Both the position numbers and the translations under genes were made by a program. The notes beneath the pieces are model-generated. The model was not told the DNA's origin and ran no database searches. It saw nothing but the letters and a program-made list of their open reading frames with translations. From JACDAS01 sp046262415 (GTDB taxonomy: Bacteria; Actinomycetota; Thermoleophilia; Gaiellales; Gaiellaceae), in assembly GCA_046262415.1 (NCBI GenBank), contig JBHEMU010000003.1, positions 1 to 24,161 on the forward strand: DNA of 24,161 nt, written 5' to 3'. Positions 14,088 through 21,086 of this stretch are shown here, piece by piece (the stretch's first letter is position 1; the number at the start of each line of letters is the position of its first letter).

Positions 14088-15265
14088 GCGAGCTCCAGCT
14101 CCTCTTCGCCGACGTGGACCTCGTCGCCGGGCTTCGCGCCGGCCGCTTTCAGCGCCGCCGCCAGCTCCTCCTCGCCCGGCAGCCGCCCGACGACGCGGAA
14201 GCCGGCCTCGGTGCGCAGAACGCGGAAGCCGAGCCGCCTCGGCCGGGGGCGGTAGACGAGGAAATCGGCGATGCCGGGCTCAGCCGCCTCCGCCGGCTGC
14301 GGCGGGATCAGCTCGAACAGCGCGCGCTTGAACTCGGTCACTCGCGCGCCGGTCGCCGCCGACAGCCGGAAGACGCCGACGATCCTGGGATCGTCGAGCC
14401 GGAACCGGGGCGACGGCCGCACGTCGATCTTGTTCAGGACGACGACCTGGCTCCGCTCGTCCAGCCCGGCGCCGTAGGCCGAGAGCTCGCCGTCGATCTG
14501 GGCGTAGCGGGCCTCGGCGTCGTCCTCGGAGGCGTCGATCACGTGCACGAGCAGCCGGGCCCGCTCGAGGTGCGCGAGGAACTCGTGTCCGAGCCCCACT
14601 CCTTCGCTCGCCCCCTCGATCAGACCGGGGACGTCGGCGACCGTGAGCTGGCGGCCGTCCGGCGAGTCGACCGTACCGAGGACCGGCGTGAGCGTCGTGA
14701 ACGGGTAATCGGCGACCTTCGGCCGCGCGTTCGAGATCCGGGCGAGGAGCGACGACTTGCCGGCATTCGGGAGGCCGACCAGCGCCGCGTCGGCGAGGAG
14801 CTTCAGCCGCAGCTCGAACGCGCCCTCCTCCCCCGGCAGGCCGGCCTCGGCGAAGCGCGGCGCCTGGCGCGTGGCGGTGGCGAAGCGACGGTTGCCCCGG
14901 CCGCCCCCGCCGCCCCGGGCAACGACGGCGCGCGCGCCGGGGTGGACGAGGTCGGCGACGACCTGGCCGTCCGGGTCGAGCACCTGCGTCCCGACGGGCA
15001 CCCGCAGCTCGGCGTCGGCACCCGAGGCCCCGTGCTTGGACGAGCCCCGACCCGGCCCCCCGTTGCCCGCCTTGTAGACGCGGCTGGTGCGGTAGCGAGC
15101 GAGGTCGCGCAGCTCCGGGTCGGCGACGAGCAGAACGTCGCCGCCGTCGCCGCCGTCGCCGCCGTCCGGGCCACCCCTCGGGACGTACTTCTCGCGCCGG
15201 AAGCTGAGGGCGCCGTGCCCGCCGCGGCCGGCGGCCACCCGGATCCTGGCGCGGTCGTGGAACAT
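14084..15265 (-). CDS. obgE: Obg family GTPase ObgE/CgtA with shortened OCT domain
   Basis: This 393-aa GTPase acts in 50S subunit assembly and stress control. The glycine-rich Obg domain spans 1-158, with FRREKYVPRGGPDGGDGG near 22-39 and GGGGGRGNRRF near 118-128. The G domain has G1 GLPNAGKSS (164-172), G3 DVPGLIEG (211-218), G4 NKID (278-281) and G5 SAA (302-304). The C-terminal OCT domain (about 331-393) keeps its ends, FLVYRPRPRRLGFRV and AGAKPGDEVHVGEEELEL. It lacks about 25 residues in the middle, between FRVVGR and LPGEEELAAAL. ATG 15265 begins exactly at the family N-terminus, although no good SD is visible. It starts 11 nt after the methyltransferase stop and is coupled to nadD. Confidence 0.96.
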   Translation of the reverse strand: MFHDRARIRVAAGRGGHGALSFRREKYVPRGGPDGGDGGDGGDVLLVADPELRDLARYRTSRVYKAGNGGPGRGSSKHGASGADAELRVPVGTQVLDPDGQVVADLVHPGARAVVARGGGGGRGNRRFATATRQAPRFAEAGLPGEEGAFELRLKLLADAALVGLPNAGKSSLLARISNARPKVADYPFTTLTPVLGTVDSPDGRQLTVADVPGLIEGASEGVGLGHEFLAHLERARLLVHVIDASEDDAEARYAQIDGELSAYGAGLDERSQVVVLNKIDVRPSPRFRLDDPRIVGVFRLSAATGARVTEFKRALFELIPPQPAEAAEPGIADFLVYRPRPRRLGFRVLRTEAGFRVVGRLPGEEELAAALKAAGAKPGDEVHVGEEELELA

Positions 15266-15276
15266 GGGCGCGAACG

Positions 15277-16116
15277 CTACCGCCGCCGTGACGCGACGAC
15301 GTACACGAGGTCGGACACGGTCAGCGGTTCCTCTCCGAGCTGCTCGTGGAGCGCCGCCGCGAGGTCCTCGCGCCACGCGGCGGGTTGCGCCGCGATCCGG
15401 CTCATGCTGAGTAGCAGGCTCACGTACCGCTCGGCCGAGTACGGGAGGACCTGCTCGACGACCTCCCACCACGGATCGGCGAAGAGGCCGGAGGCGGCCA
15501 GCTCCTCGCGCCCCGCGGCCGCGTCTCGTTCGAGCATTGCGTGGATCCCCTCCGCACTGTCGGGAAACGTGCTCCCGCGCGGCGCCATCACCTCGCGCTG
15601 GACGCGGCGGTGCAGCTCTGGCTCGCGGATGAACGGGGTGTCCCAGAGGAGGACGAGCGCCCCGCGGTCCTCGAGCAGGCTCGCGGCCTTGGCGTAGGAG
15701 ACGGCCGGGTCGATCCAGTGGAACGCGTTCGCCGAGAAGATCGCGGCGAAGCGCTCGTCCGTGTCGAGTTCCTCGAACGTCTCGCCCCGGAGCTCGGCAC
15801 CCGGCGCCCGCTCGGCCGCGAGCGCGCGGAGCGTCGGCCCCGGCTCCAGGGCGCAGACGTCGAGCCCGGCCGCGAGCAGCACCCGGGTCAGCTGGCCGGC
15901 GCCGGCTCCGATCTCGAGAACGCGCGCGCCGGCCGGGATCCCCGCGGCCGCGGCCGCGGCGGAGACCGCCTCCAGAGGCATGTCCGGACGCCCCCGAACG
16001 TAGTCGTCGGCGACGAGGTCGAAGGCGAAACGGTTCGAGCGGTCGGCGTACGCGCGCAGGTCGGGCGCGTCAGGCTGTCTCGCCCGACGCCACGGACACG
16101 AAGCGGCGCTCGCCAC
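15277..16116 (-). CDS. Class I SAM-dependent methyltransferase
   Basis: This is a Rossmann-fold methyltransferase of about 260-279 aa with an unknown substrate. The motif I glycine loop VLEIGAGAGQLT is at about 66-77 (from GTG 16116), the acidic end of strand 2 is ALEPG, and the post-motif is FSANAFHWIDP. The early block NRFAFDLVADDYVRGRPDMP matches the usual opening of this group, so ATG 15981, which would remove it, is too short. Candidate starts are GTG 16116, overlapping rpmA by 47 nt, or a CTG at 16059, 11 bp downstream of the rpmA stop codon and right at the start of homology. A GTG at 16209 would give a long Ser/Arg-rich leader. It sits between rpmA and obgE, which are usually adjacent, hinting at a ribosome- or RNA-related target; that is only inference. 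Confidence 0.85.
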   Translation of the reverse strand: MASAASCPWRRARQPDAPDLRAYADRSNRFAFDLVADDYVRGRPDMPLEAVSAAAAAAGIPAGARVLEIGAGAGQLTRVLLAAGLDVCALEPGPTLRALAAERAPGAELRGETFEELDTDERFAAIFSANAFHWIDPAVSYAKAASLLEDRGALVLLWDTPFIREPELHRRVQREVMAPRGSTFPDSAEGIHAMLERDAAAGREELAASGLFADPWWEVVEQVLPYSAERYVSLLLSMSRIAAQPAAWREDLAAALHEQLGEEPLTVSDLVYVVASRRR

Positions 16117-16330
16117 TCGTCCGGAACTCGACGCGCCCGGGCCGCGTGGCGAAGATCGTGTCGTCGCGGCCGATGCCCGTGCCGTCCCCCGGACGGAAGC
16201 GCGTTCCACGCTGGCGCACGAGGATCATTCCCGCCTTGACCTCCTGGCCGTCGAAGATCTTGACGCCGAGCATCTTCGGGTTCGAGTCGCGCCCGTTCTT
16301 CGACGAGCCGAGTCCCTTCTTATGAGCCAT
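16070..16330 (-). CDS. rpmA: 50S ribosomal protein L27
   Basis: This 86-aa protein lies near the peptidyl-transferase centre and its N-terminal tail reaches the tRNA acceptor ends. The sequence begins MAHKKGLGSSKNGRDSN, the classic unprocessed L27 start, so no Firmicutes-type cleaved leader is present. LGVKIFDGQEVKAGMILVRQRG and the GDGTGIGRDDTIFA block follow. ATG 16330 lies inside the end of rplU (11-nt overlap), so the two are coupled. The downstream methyltransferase may overlap the 3' end. Confidence 0.97.
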   Translation of the reverse strand: MAHKKGLGSSKNGRDSNPKMLGVKIFDGQEVKAGMILVRQRGTRFRPGDGTGIGRDDTIFATRPGRVEFRTSGERRFVSVASGETA

Positions 16331-16745
16331 CGGTCGCTGCCTCCTTCTTCGCCGCCGCCTTGCGAGCGGGCGCCTTTGGCTTCGCCGCCTTGGGCTTGGA
16401 CGCGCTCGACTTCTCCTCGGCGGCCGGCTTCTTGGCCGCTGCGCGCCCCGCGATCGACTCGATCTCGATCTGCGAGAGGCGGCTGCGGAAGCCGGTGTGC
16501 TTGCGGTAGCCGCTCTTCGCCTTGTACTTGCCGATGCGGATCTTCTCTCCGAACTGGTGCGAGACGACCCTCGCGGTCACCGTGGCGCCTTTCGGCGTCA
16601 GGTCCGCGTTGCCGTCGCCGCCCAGCAGGAGGATGTCAGGCTTGAACGTCTTGCCCTCGGCATGCTCGAGGCGGTCGACGAGCAACCGCTCGCCCTCCTG
16701 GACGCGGTACTGCTTGCCGCCGAGTGAGATGACTGCGTACGTCAT
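16320..16745 (-). CDS. rplU: 50S ribosomal protein L21 with Lys/Ala-rich C-terminal extension
   Basis: This 141-aa protein opens with MTYAVISLGGKQYRVQEGE, the standard L21 start, and has the signature GEKIRIGKYKAKSGYRKHTGFR near 65-86. The normal L21 body ends at about residue 100 (IEIESIAG). About 40 further residues are almost only Ala, Lys, Pro, Ser and Glu. They look like a disordered basic tail that could contact rRNA. ATG 16745 is 74 bp after the RNase E/G stop, and a TACACT -10-like box lies 45 nt upstream. A longer upstream frame is not coding. Confidence 0.97.
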   Translation of the reverse strand: MTYAVISLGGKQYRVQEGERLLVDRLEHAEGKTFKPDILLLGGDGNADLTPKGATVTARVVSHQFGEKIRIGKYKAKSGYRKHTGFRSRLSQIEIESIAGRAAAKKPAAEEKSSASKPKAAKPKAPARKAAAKKEAATDGS

Positions 16746-16788
16746 GGCCTTGAGCGCGGAAAACGCGGGCGGGCGCCCACGAAGCACC

Positions 16789-16794
16789 AGTGTA
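16789..16794 (-). promoter_or_regulatory. Possible -10 element upstream of rplU
   Basis: TACACT on the minus strand lies about 45 nt before the rplU ATG, within GGCTACACTGG. The same 11-mer forms the -10 region of the rsfS promoter candidate. No convincing -35 hexamer is visible at 16-18 bp, so support rests mainly on the shared 11-mer and the position between two genes. Confidence 0.35.
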
Positions 16795-16818
16795 GCCACG
16801 ATGCGCCCGTCCCTGGCA

Positions 16819-19518
16819 TCAGACCGGCTCGGCGACCGGCTCGGGCTGCTCGTCCTCGACGGGCGCGCCCTCGGATGCGGCCGGCTTTCGGCGCCGGTTC
16901 CGGCCCCCTCGGCTGCCGCGGCGGGTCCGCTTCTTCTTGGGGGCGGCTTCGTCCTCGGAGGCTTCCGCCCCGGCGGCCGCGTCACCGTCGGCCGAAACGG
17001 CGTCGGCTCCGGCTTCCTCCGGCTCGGTCTCGCGCCCCAGGGTCGGCGGCGGGACGTGGATCCTGGGTCCACGGCGCCGGGCACGAGGCCCGGGCACCTC
17101 GGCCGAAGCTTCCGCTTCGGGCTCCGCTTCTGCCTGGGCGGCTTCGCCCGTCTCCGCCGCGGCCTCCGCGGCCTCGCCGTCGGCGGGCGCCGCGGCGGGC
17201 TTGCGCTTGCGCCCTCGTCCGCCGCGTGACCCGCGGCGGGTCTTCTTCTTCGGCACCTCCTCGGCGCCCGCGACGGCGTCGACGTCCTCGACCTCGGCGA
17301 CCGCCTCGGTGGGCTCTGCCTCCGCCGGGACCTCGTCGGCGGGCGTGGGCTCGCCCTCCGGTGCGCCCGACACCGCCTCGACCTCGACCTCCGCCTCCGC
17401 CTCGGCCCCGGCGGTGGCCTTGCGCCCACGCGGGGCGCGGGTCGGCTTCTCCGCCTCGGCCTCGGCAGTGATCGGCGCCGGCCGGTCCTCCTGCTTCGTA
17501 GCGAGCGTCGCGTAGGCGACGCCGTCCATCACGCGAGTCACCCGGGCTTTCACCTTCTTGCCGACCAGCCTGGCCGCGTCGGCGACGATCACGACCTTGC
17601 CGTCGAGCTTGGCGACGCCCGCTGCCGGGTCGTGCAGGCCGAGCTCGACGAGCTTGACGTCGAGCTCGGTGCCCTCGGCGGGCTCGGAGTCCGGCTCGAC
17701 GTCGGTGAGCTTGCCCTGCGACGTCACGGTGAAGTGGTCCAGGTGGACGTCGTCACGCCCCTCGATCAGGAAGCGCCGCTTCGTCTGCGCCTCGATCTCG
17801 AGCAGGCGCTCGGCGCCGGGCCCGATCAGCAGCGAGGCCGCGCGCGAGTTCATCTCGACCCGGTACACCTGGCTGCGCGAGCTCGCCGCGAGCGTGCGCA
17901 GGCGCCGCTCGAGCTCCACCGCGGCGGAGGCCTCCGAGAAGACGAAGCCGTCCCCGGCGCAGGTGGGGCAGCGCTTGGTGAGGATCTCGCGCGGCCCCTC
18001 GGTCACGTTCTGGCGCGTCATCTCGACGAGGCCGAGCGGCGAGATCTCGACCACGTAGGTCTTCGTCCGGTCGCGCTCGAGCTCCGTCTTCAGCGCCTCC
18101 TCGACGAGCTCCCGGTTCTTCGGGCTGCCCATGTCGATGAAGTCGATGACGATGATGCCGCCGATGTCGCGCAGCCGGAGCTGGCGGACGACCTCCTTGA
18201 CAGCCTCCAGGTTGTTCTTCGTGATCGTGTCCTCGAGCCGTGCTCCCGAGCTCTTCGAGCGGGAGCCGACGAACCGGCCGGTGTTGACGTCGATCACCGT
18301 GAAGGCCTCGGCGTAGTCGAAGATCAGGTAGCCGCCGGAGGGCAGGTCGACGCGTCGTGAGAGCGTCGAGCAGATCTCGGCGTCGACGCCGAAGCGCTCG
18401 AACAGAGGCTCCTTCTCCTTGTCGCGCGTGACCCGCTCGACCATGTGCGGCGAGGTCTTCTTGAGGTATCCGACGATGCGCTTGAACGTGCGCTCGTGGT
18501 CGACGTAGGCATGGACGAAGTCCTCGGTGAAGAGGTCGCGGACGACCCGGAGCGGCAGCTCCGCCTCCTGGTAGACGAGGGAGGGCGAAGGCACCTGCTT
18601 GGCACGGGCCTCGATCGTCTTCCAGAGGCGCTGCAGGAAGACGAGGTCGCGCTCGACGTCCTCGGCCGACGCGCCCTCGGCCGCGGTCCGGATGATCACG
18701 CCCCCCGTGGGGACGTCGAGGCTCTTGACGATGTCGCGCAGCCGCGTCCGCTCGTCGTCCGGGAGGCGGCGCGAGACGCCGAACCCCTCCCCGTGCGGCA
18801 CGAAGACGACGAAGCGGCCCGGAAGCGAGATCTCCGTGGTCAGGCGCGCGCCCTTCGACTTCATCGGATCCTTGACCGCCTGGACGAGCACCTCCTGCCC
18901 GCGGCTGATCAGATCCTGGATCCGGCGATGCCCCTTGCCCTCGAGCTCCGGGGCGACGATCTCGTCGACGTAGAGGAAGCCGTTCTTCTCGAGACCGATC
19001 TCGACGAAGGCGGCCTCCATCCCCGGCAGGACGTTGTCGACGGAGCCCTTGTAGATGTTCCCGGCGATCGACCGGCGCTCGGGGCGCTCGAGGTAGACCT
19101 CGGCGACGCGTCCGTCCTCCAGCGCCGCGACGCGCTGCTCGGCGACGCCGACGGAGATCACGAGCTCCCGCCTGGCGGGTGGCAGGGGCGGGCGGCGGGG
19201 CGGCTGGCGCCGCCGGGTCGACGACCGGGTCCTCGAGGTCCGGGCCGGTGCCGCCGCGTCCTTCTTCGCCCGCTCCCTCGCCGGTTGCTGCGACTCCGCG
19301 GCGGGCCTGACGTCGGCCTCGGCCTCGCCGCCCTCGGCGGGCCGCTTGGTGCGGCCGCGGCCGCCGCGGCTGCCGCGGCGGCGGCGGGCCTTCTGGGCTT
19401 CTGTTCCCTCGTCCGCGGAGGGCGGGGACTCGACTACGGGTGCTGCGGGTGCTGCGGCGGCGGCATCAGGCGCCGACCCGTCCGTTTGCTTCTTGCGACG
19501 AAACCATGAGAGAACCAA
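16819..19518 (-). CDS. rne: Ribonuclease E/G family endoribonuclease with TRAM domain
   Basis: This 899-aa enzyme cleaves single-stranded RNA in mRNA decay and rRNA processing. Residues 1-115 are a disordered Arg/Ala-rich region. An S1-type RNA-binding segment begins near 151 (IAGNIYKGSVDNVLPGMEAAFVEIG, in the family position). The catalytic magnesium aspartates are D410 (TVIDVNTG) and D459 (IVIDFIDM). The zinc-link CPTC is at 517-520. Residues about 615-675 look like a TRAM domain. A long acidic/Ala-rich tail follows. The motif RRGSRGGR plus basic residues occurs three times (about 47-56, 761-770, 866-875). The start is TTG 19518, with GAGGAG about 8 nt upstream. It is followed by rplU-rpmA. 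It could equally be named rng; the length and tails favour an RNase E-like role. Confidence 0.94.
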   Translation of the reverse strand: MVLSWFRRKKQTDGSAPDAAAAAPAAPVVESPPSADEGTEAQKARRRRGSRGGRGRTKRPAEGGEAEADVRPAAESQQPARERAKKDAAAPARTSRTRSSTRRRQPPRRPPLPPARRELVISVGVAEQRVAALEDGRVAEVYLERPERRSIAGNIYKGSVDNVLPGMEAAFVEIGLEKNGFLYVDEIVAPELEGKGHRRIQDLISRGQEVLVQAVKDPMKSKGARLTTEISLPGRFVVFVPHGEGFGVSRRLPDDERTRLRDIVKSLDVPTGGVIIRTAAEGASAEDVERDLVFLQRLWKTIEARAKQVPSPSLVYQEAELPLRVVRDLFTEDFVHAYVDHERTFKRIVGYLKKTSPHMVERVTRDKEKEPLFERFGVDAEICSTLSRRVDLPSGGYLIFDYAEAFTVIDVNTGRFVGSRSKSSGARLEDTITKNNLEAVKEVVRQLRLRDIGGIIVIDFIDMGSPKNRELVEEALKTELERDRTKTYVVEISPLGLVEMTRQNVTEGPREILTKRCPTCAGDGFVFSEASAAVELERRLRTLAASSRSQVYRVEMNSRAASLLIGPGAERLLEIEAQTKRRFLIEGRDDVHLDHFTVTSQGKLTDVEPDSEPAEGTELDVKLVELGLHDPAAGVAKLDGKVVIVADAARLVGKKVKARVTRVMDGVAYATLATKQEDRPAPITAEAEAEKPTRAPRGRKATAGAEAEAEVEVEAVSGAPEGEPTPADEVPAEAEPTEAVAEVEDVDAVAGAEEVPKKKTRRGSRGGRGRKRKPAAAPADGEAAEAAAETGEAAQAEAEPEAEASAEVPGPRARRRGPRIHVPPPTLGRETEPEEAGADAVSADGDAAAGAEASEDEAAPKKKRTRRGSRGGRNRRRKPAASEGAPVEDEQPEPVAEPV

Positions 19519-19636
19519 GCGTGAACTCCTCGTTTACCGCGCGCGCCGGTCCACGGCTCCAGGCCGGACGGGGTCGCGCTGCGGGTCGGTGTGGGGTGAA
19601 AGACTTCGGCATGGGCCGTACGCCTAGGCTAGCAGT

Positions 19637-19651
19637 GCGCCCCCGGGGCGC
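19637..19651 (-). terminator. GC-rich hairpin after the 64-aa gene
   Basis: GCGCCC (19637-19642) and GGGCGC (19646-19651) form a 6-bp stem with a 3-nt loop, just beyond the TGA of the 64-aa gene. There is no T-run. It may mark the end of the mre operon, with the RNase gene starting about 120 nt further on. Confidence 0.3.
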
Positions 19652-19654
19652 CGG

Positions 19655-19849
19655 TCAGGCGGCCGCGGGCCGGAGCCTCGCGCGCTTCGTCCGGATCGCA
19701 CGGAGGCGCTGGTTCAGCCGCGACCAGGCCCACGGCTCCAGCTCCTTGTAGCGAGTCTCGGTCTGGCCGCGCGTCGCCTCGAGGTACTCGAACCAGGCGT
19801 CGGCCTCCTCGATCAGCAGCAGCTCTTCCGCCTCGATTTGCTCGTCCAT
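19655..19849 (-). CDS. Small charged protein of unknown function (64 aa)
   Basis: This small protein has an acidic N-terminal helix (DEQIEAEELLLIEEADAWFEYLE), a middle with several aromatic residues (TRYKELEPWAWSRLNQRL), and a basic end (RAIRTKRARLRP). Coding character is good and ATG 19849 is clear, though no SD is evident. It lies 34 bp after the rodA stop in the same direction, so it is probably transcribed with the wall genes. Its place between rodA and RNase E/G suggests a conserved lineage gene. I do not recognise it. There is no signal peptide or membrane helix. Confidence 0.75.
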   Translation of the reverse strand: MDEQIEAEELLLIEEADAWFEYLEATRGQTETRYKELEPWAWSRLNQRLRAIRTKRARLRPAAA

Positions 19850-19883
19850 GGCCGCGATCGTAGGTCCCCGGCCGGACGGAGCG

Positions 19884-21086
19884 CTACCTCACGGCCGGCC
19901 GCCGCCCCGTGCGGCGGGCGTTCGTGCCGCGCAGGTGGATCGCCTCGAGGACGCCGATCGCGAGCAGGTTGGCGATCATCGAGGAGCCGCCGACGCTGAC
20001 GAAGGGAAGCGGGATGCCCGTGATCGGCGCGATCCCGATCGTCATGCCGATGTTGACGAAGATCTGGAACAGGAGCGCCACGACGATGCCCGCGGCGACG
20101 ATCGCCGAGAAGGCGTCGCGGGCGACCGTGATCACCTTCAACCCGCGCCAGACGACGAGCAGGTAGAGCAGCAGGAGGATCGACGCGCCGAGGAAGCCGC
20201 GCTGCTCGGCGAGCGAGGCGAACGCGAAGTCCGTCGCATGCTCCGGGAGGAAGTCGAGACTCGTCTGCGTGGCGCCGCTGACGCCCTGGCCCGTGAGGCC
20301 GCCCGCCCCGACCGCGAGCACGGACTGATGCACGTGGTAGGTCGCCCCGCGCGGATCGGAGTCGGGGTTCGTGAAGCCCGTCAGGCGCAGCTGCTGGTAC
20401 GGCTTCAAGACCTGGATGCCCGCGGCCGGGAGCGCCCACAGGATCGCGACCGCCGCCGCCAGCGCCACGAGGGCGAGGACGGCCAGCTGCCACCAGCGGG
20501 TCCCGGCCAGGTACAGCACGGCGGCGAGCGCGGCGCCGTAGACGAGCGCGGTGCCGAGGTCCGGCTGCAGGAAGACGAGGACGATCGGCACGGCCGCGAA
20601 ACCGAGGGCCTCGAACACGGTCCGCCACTCGCCCGCACGCCGGCCCCGGTCGGCGAGCAGGCCGCCGATGCAGAGGACGAACAGCAGCTTCCCGAACTCG
20701 GAGGGCTGGAAGCGGAAGAACCCGACGTCGATCCAGCGGGTCGACCCGCGCGCCGCGGCCCCGGCGACGAGGATGAAGATCATCGTGCCGACCGTCCCGA
20801 GATAGATCGCCCGCTTGTAGCGCCGGTAGACGTCCGGGTTGACGAAGAGGGCCGCGATCAGACCGGCGGCGCCGATCGCCGCGAAGATCGACTGGCGGAC
20901 GACGTAGTGGCTCGGATCGTTCGGAATGTCGTTCCGGGTGATCCCCTCGATCGCCCAGAGCCCGTACGCGACCGCCGCGGCGACGCCGCCGAGCAGCACC
21001 CAGTCGAGACGGCGCAGCAGCGTGCCGGCGTCGGCGTCGGAGCGGGCCCGGGTGCGCAGGTGCGAGGTGCCGACGTACTCGACCAT
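19884..21086 (-). CDS. rodA: RodA, SEDS peptidoglycan glycosyltransferase
   Basis: This 400-aa polytopic membrane protein polymerises lipid II into glycan strands for lateral wall growth, in complex with the class B PBP encoded just upstream. Landmarks are FFRFQPSEFGKLLFVL (about 123-138), FLQPDLGTALVY (172-183), the periplasmic catalytic loop FLPEHATDFAFA with Asp286, and the terminal PITGIPLPFVSVGGSSMIANLLAIG (354-378, quoted as its key blocks). About ten hydrophobic segments are visible. ATG 21086 overlaps the mrdA stop (TGATG), so it is translationally coupled to its partner. Genuine RodA rather than FtsW is supported by the mre context. Confidence 0.96.
   Translation of the reverse strand: MVEYVGTSHLRTRARSDADAGTLLRRLDWVLLGGVAAAVAYGLWAIEGITRNDIPNDPSHYVVRQSIFAAIGAAGLIAALFVNPDVYRRYKRAIYLGTVGTMIFILVAGAAARGSTRWIDVGFFRFQPSEFGKLLFVLCIGGLLADRGRRAGEWRTVFEALGFAAVPIVLVFLQPDLGTALVYGAALAAVLYLAGTRWWQLAVLALVALAAAVAILWALPAAGIQVLKPYQQLRLTGFTNPDSDPRGATYHVHQSVLAVGAGGLTGQGVSGATQTSLDFLPEHATDFAFASLAEQRGFLGASILLLLYLLVVWRGLKVITVARDAFSAIVAAGIVVALLFQIFVNIGMTIGIAPITGIPLPFVSVGGSSMIANLLAIGVLEAIHLRGTNARRTGRRPAVR

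Noticed and set aside
13118..15697. 859-codon plus-strand open frame across rsfS, nadD and obgE
   Set aside because: It lies antisense to three confidently identified core genes. Such frames are common at very high GC.
16320..17429. Upstream in-frame extension of rplU into the RNase gene
   Set aside because: The extension is Arg/Pro-rich shadow sequence. L21 begins exactly at the ATG 16745.
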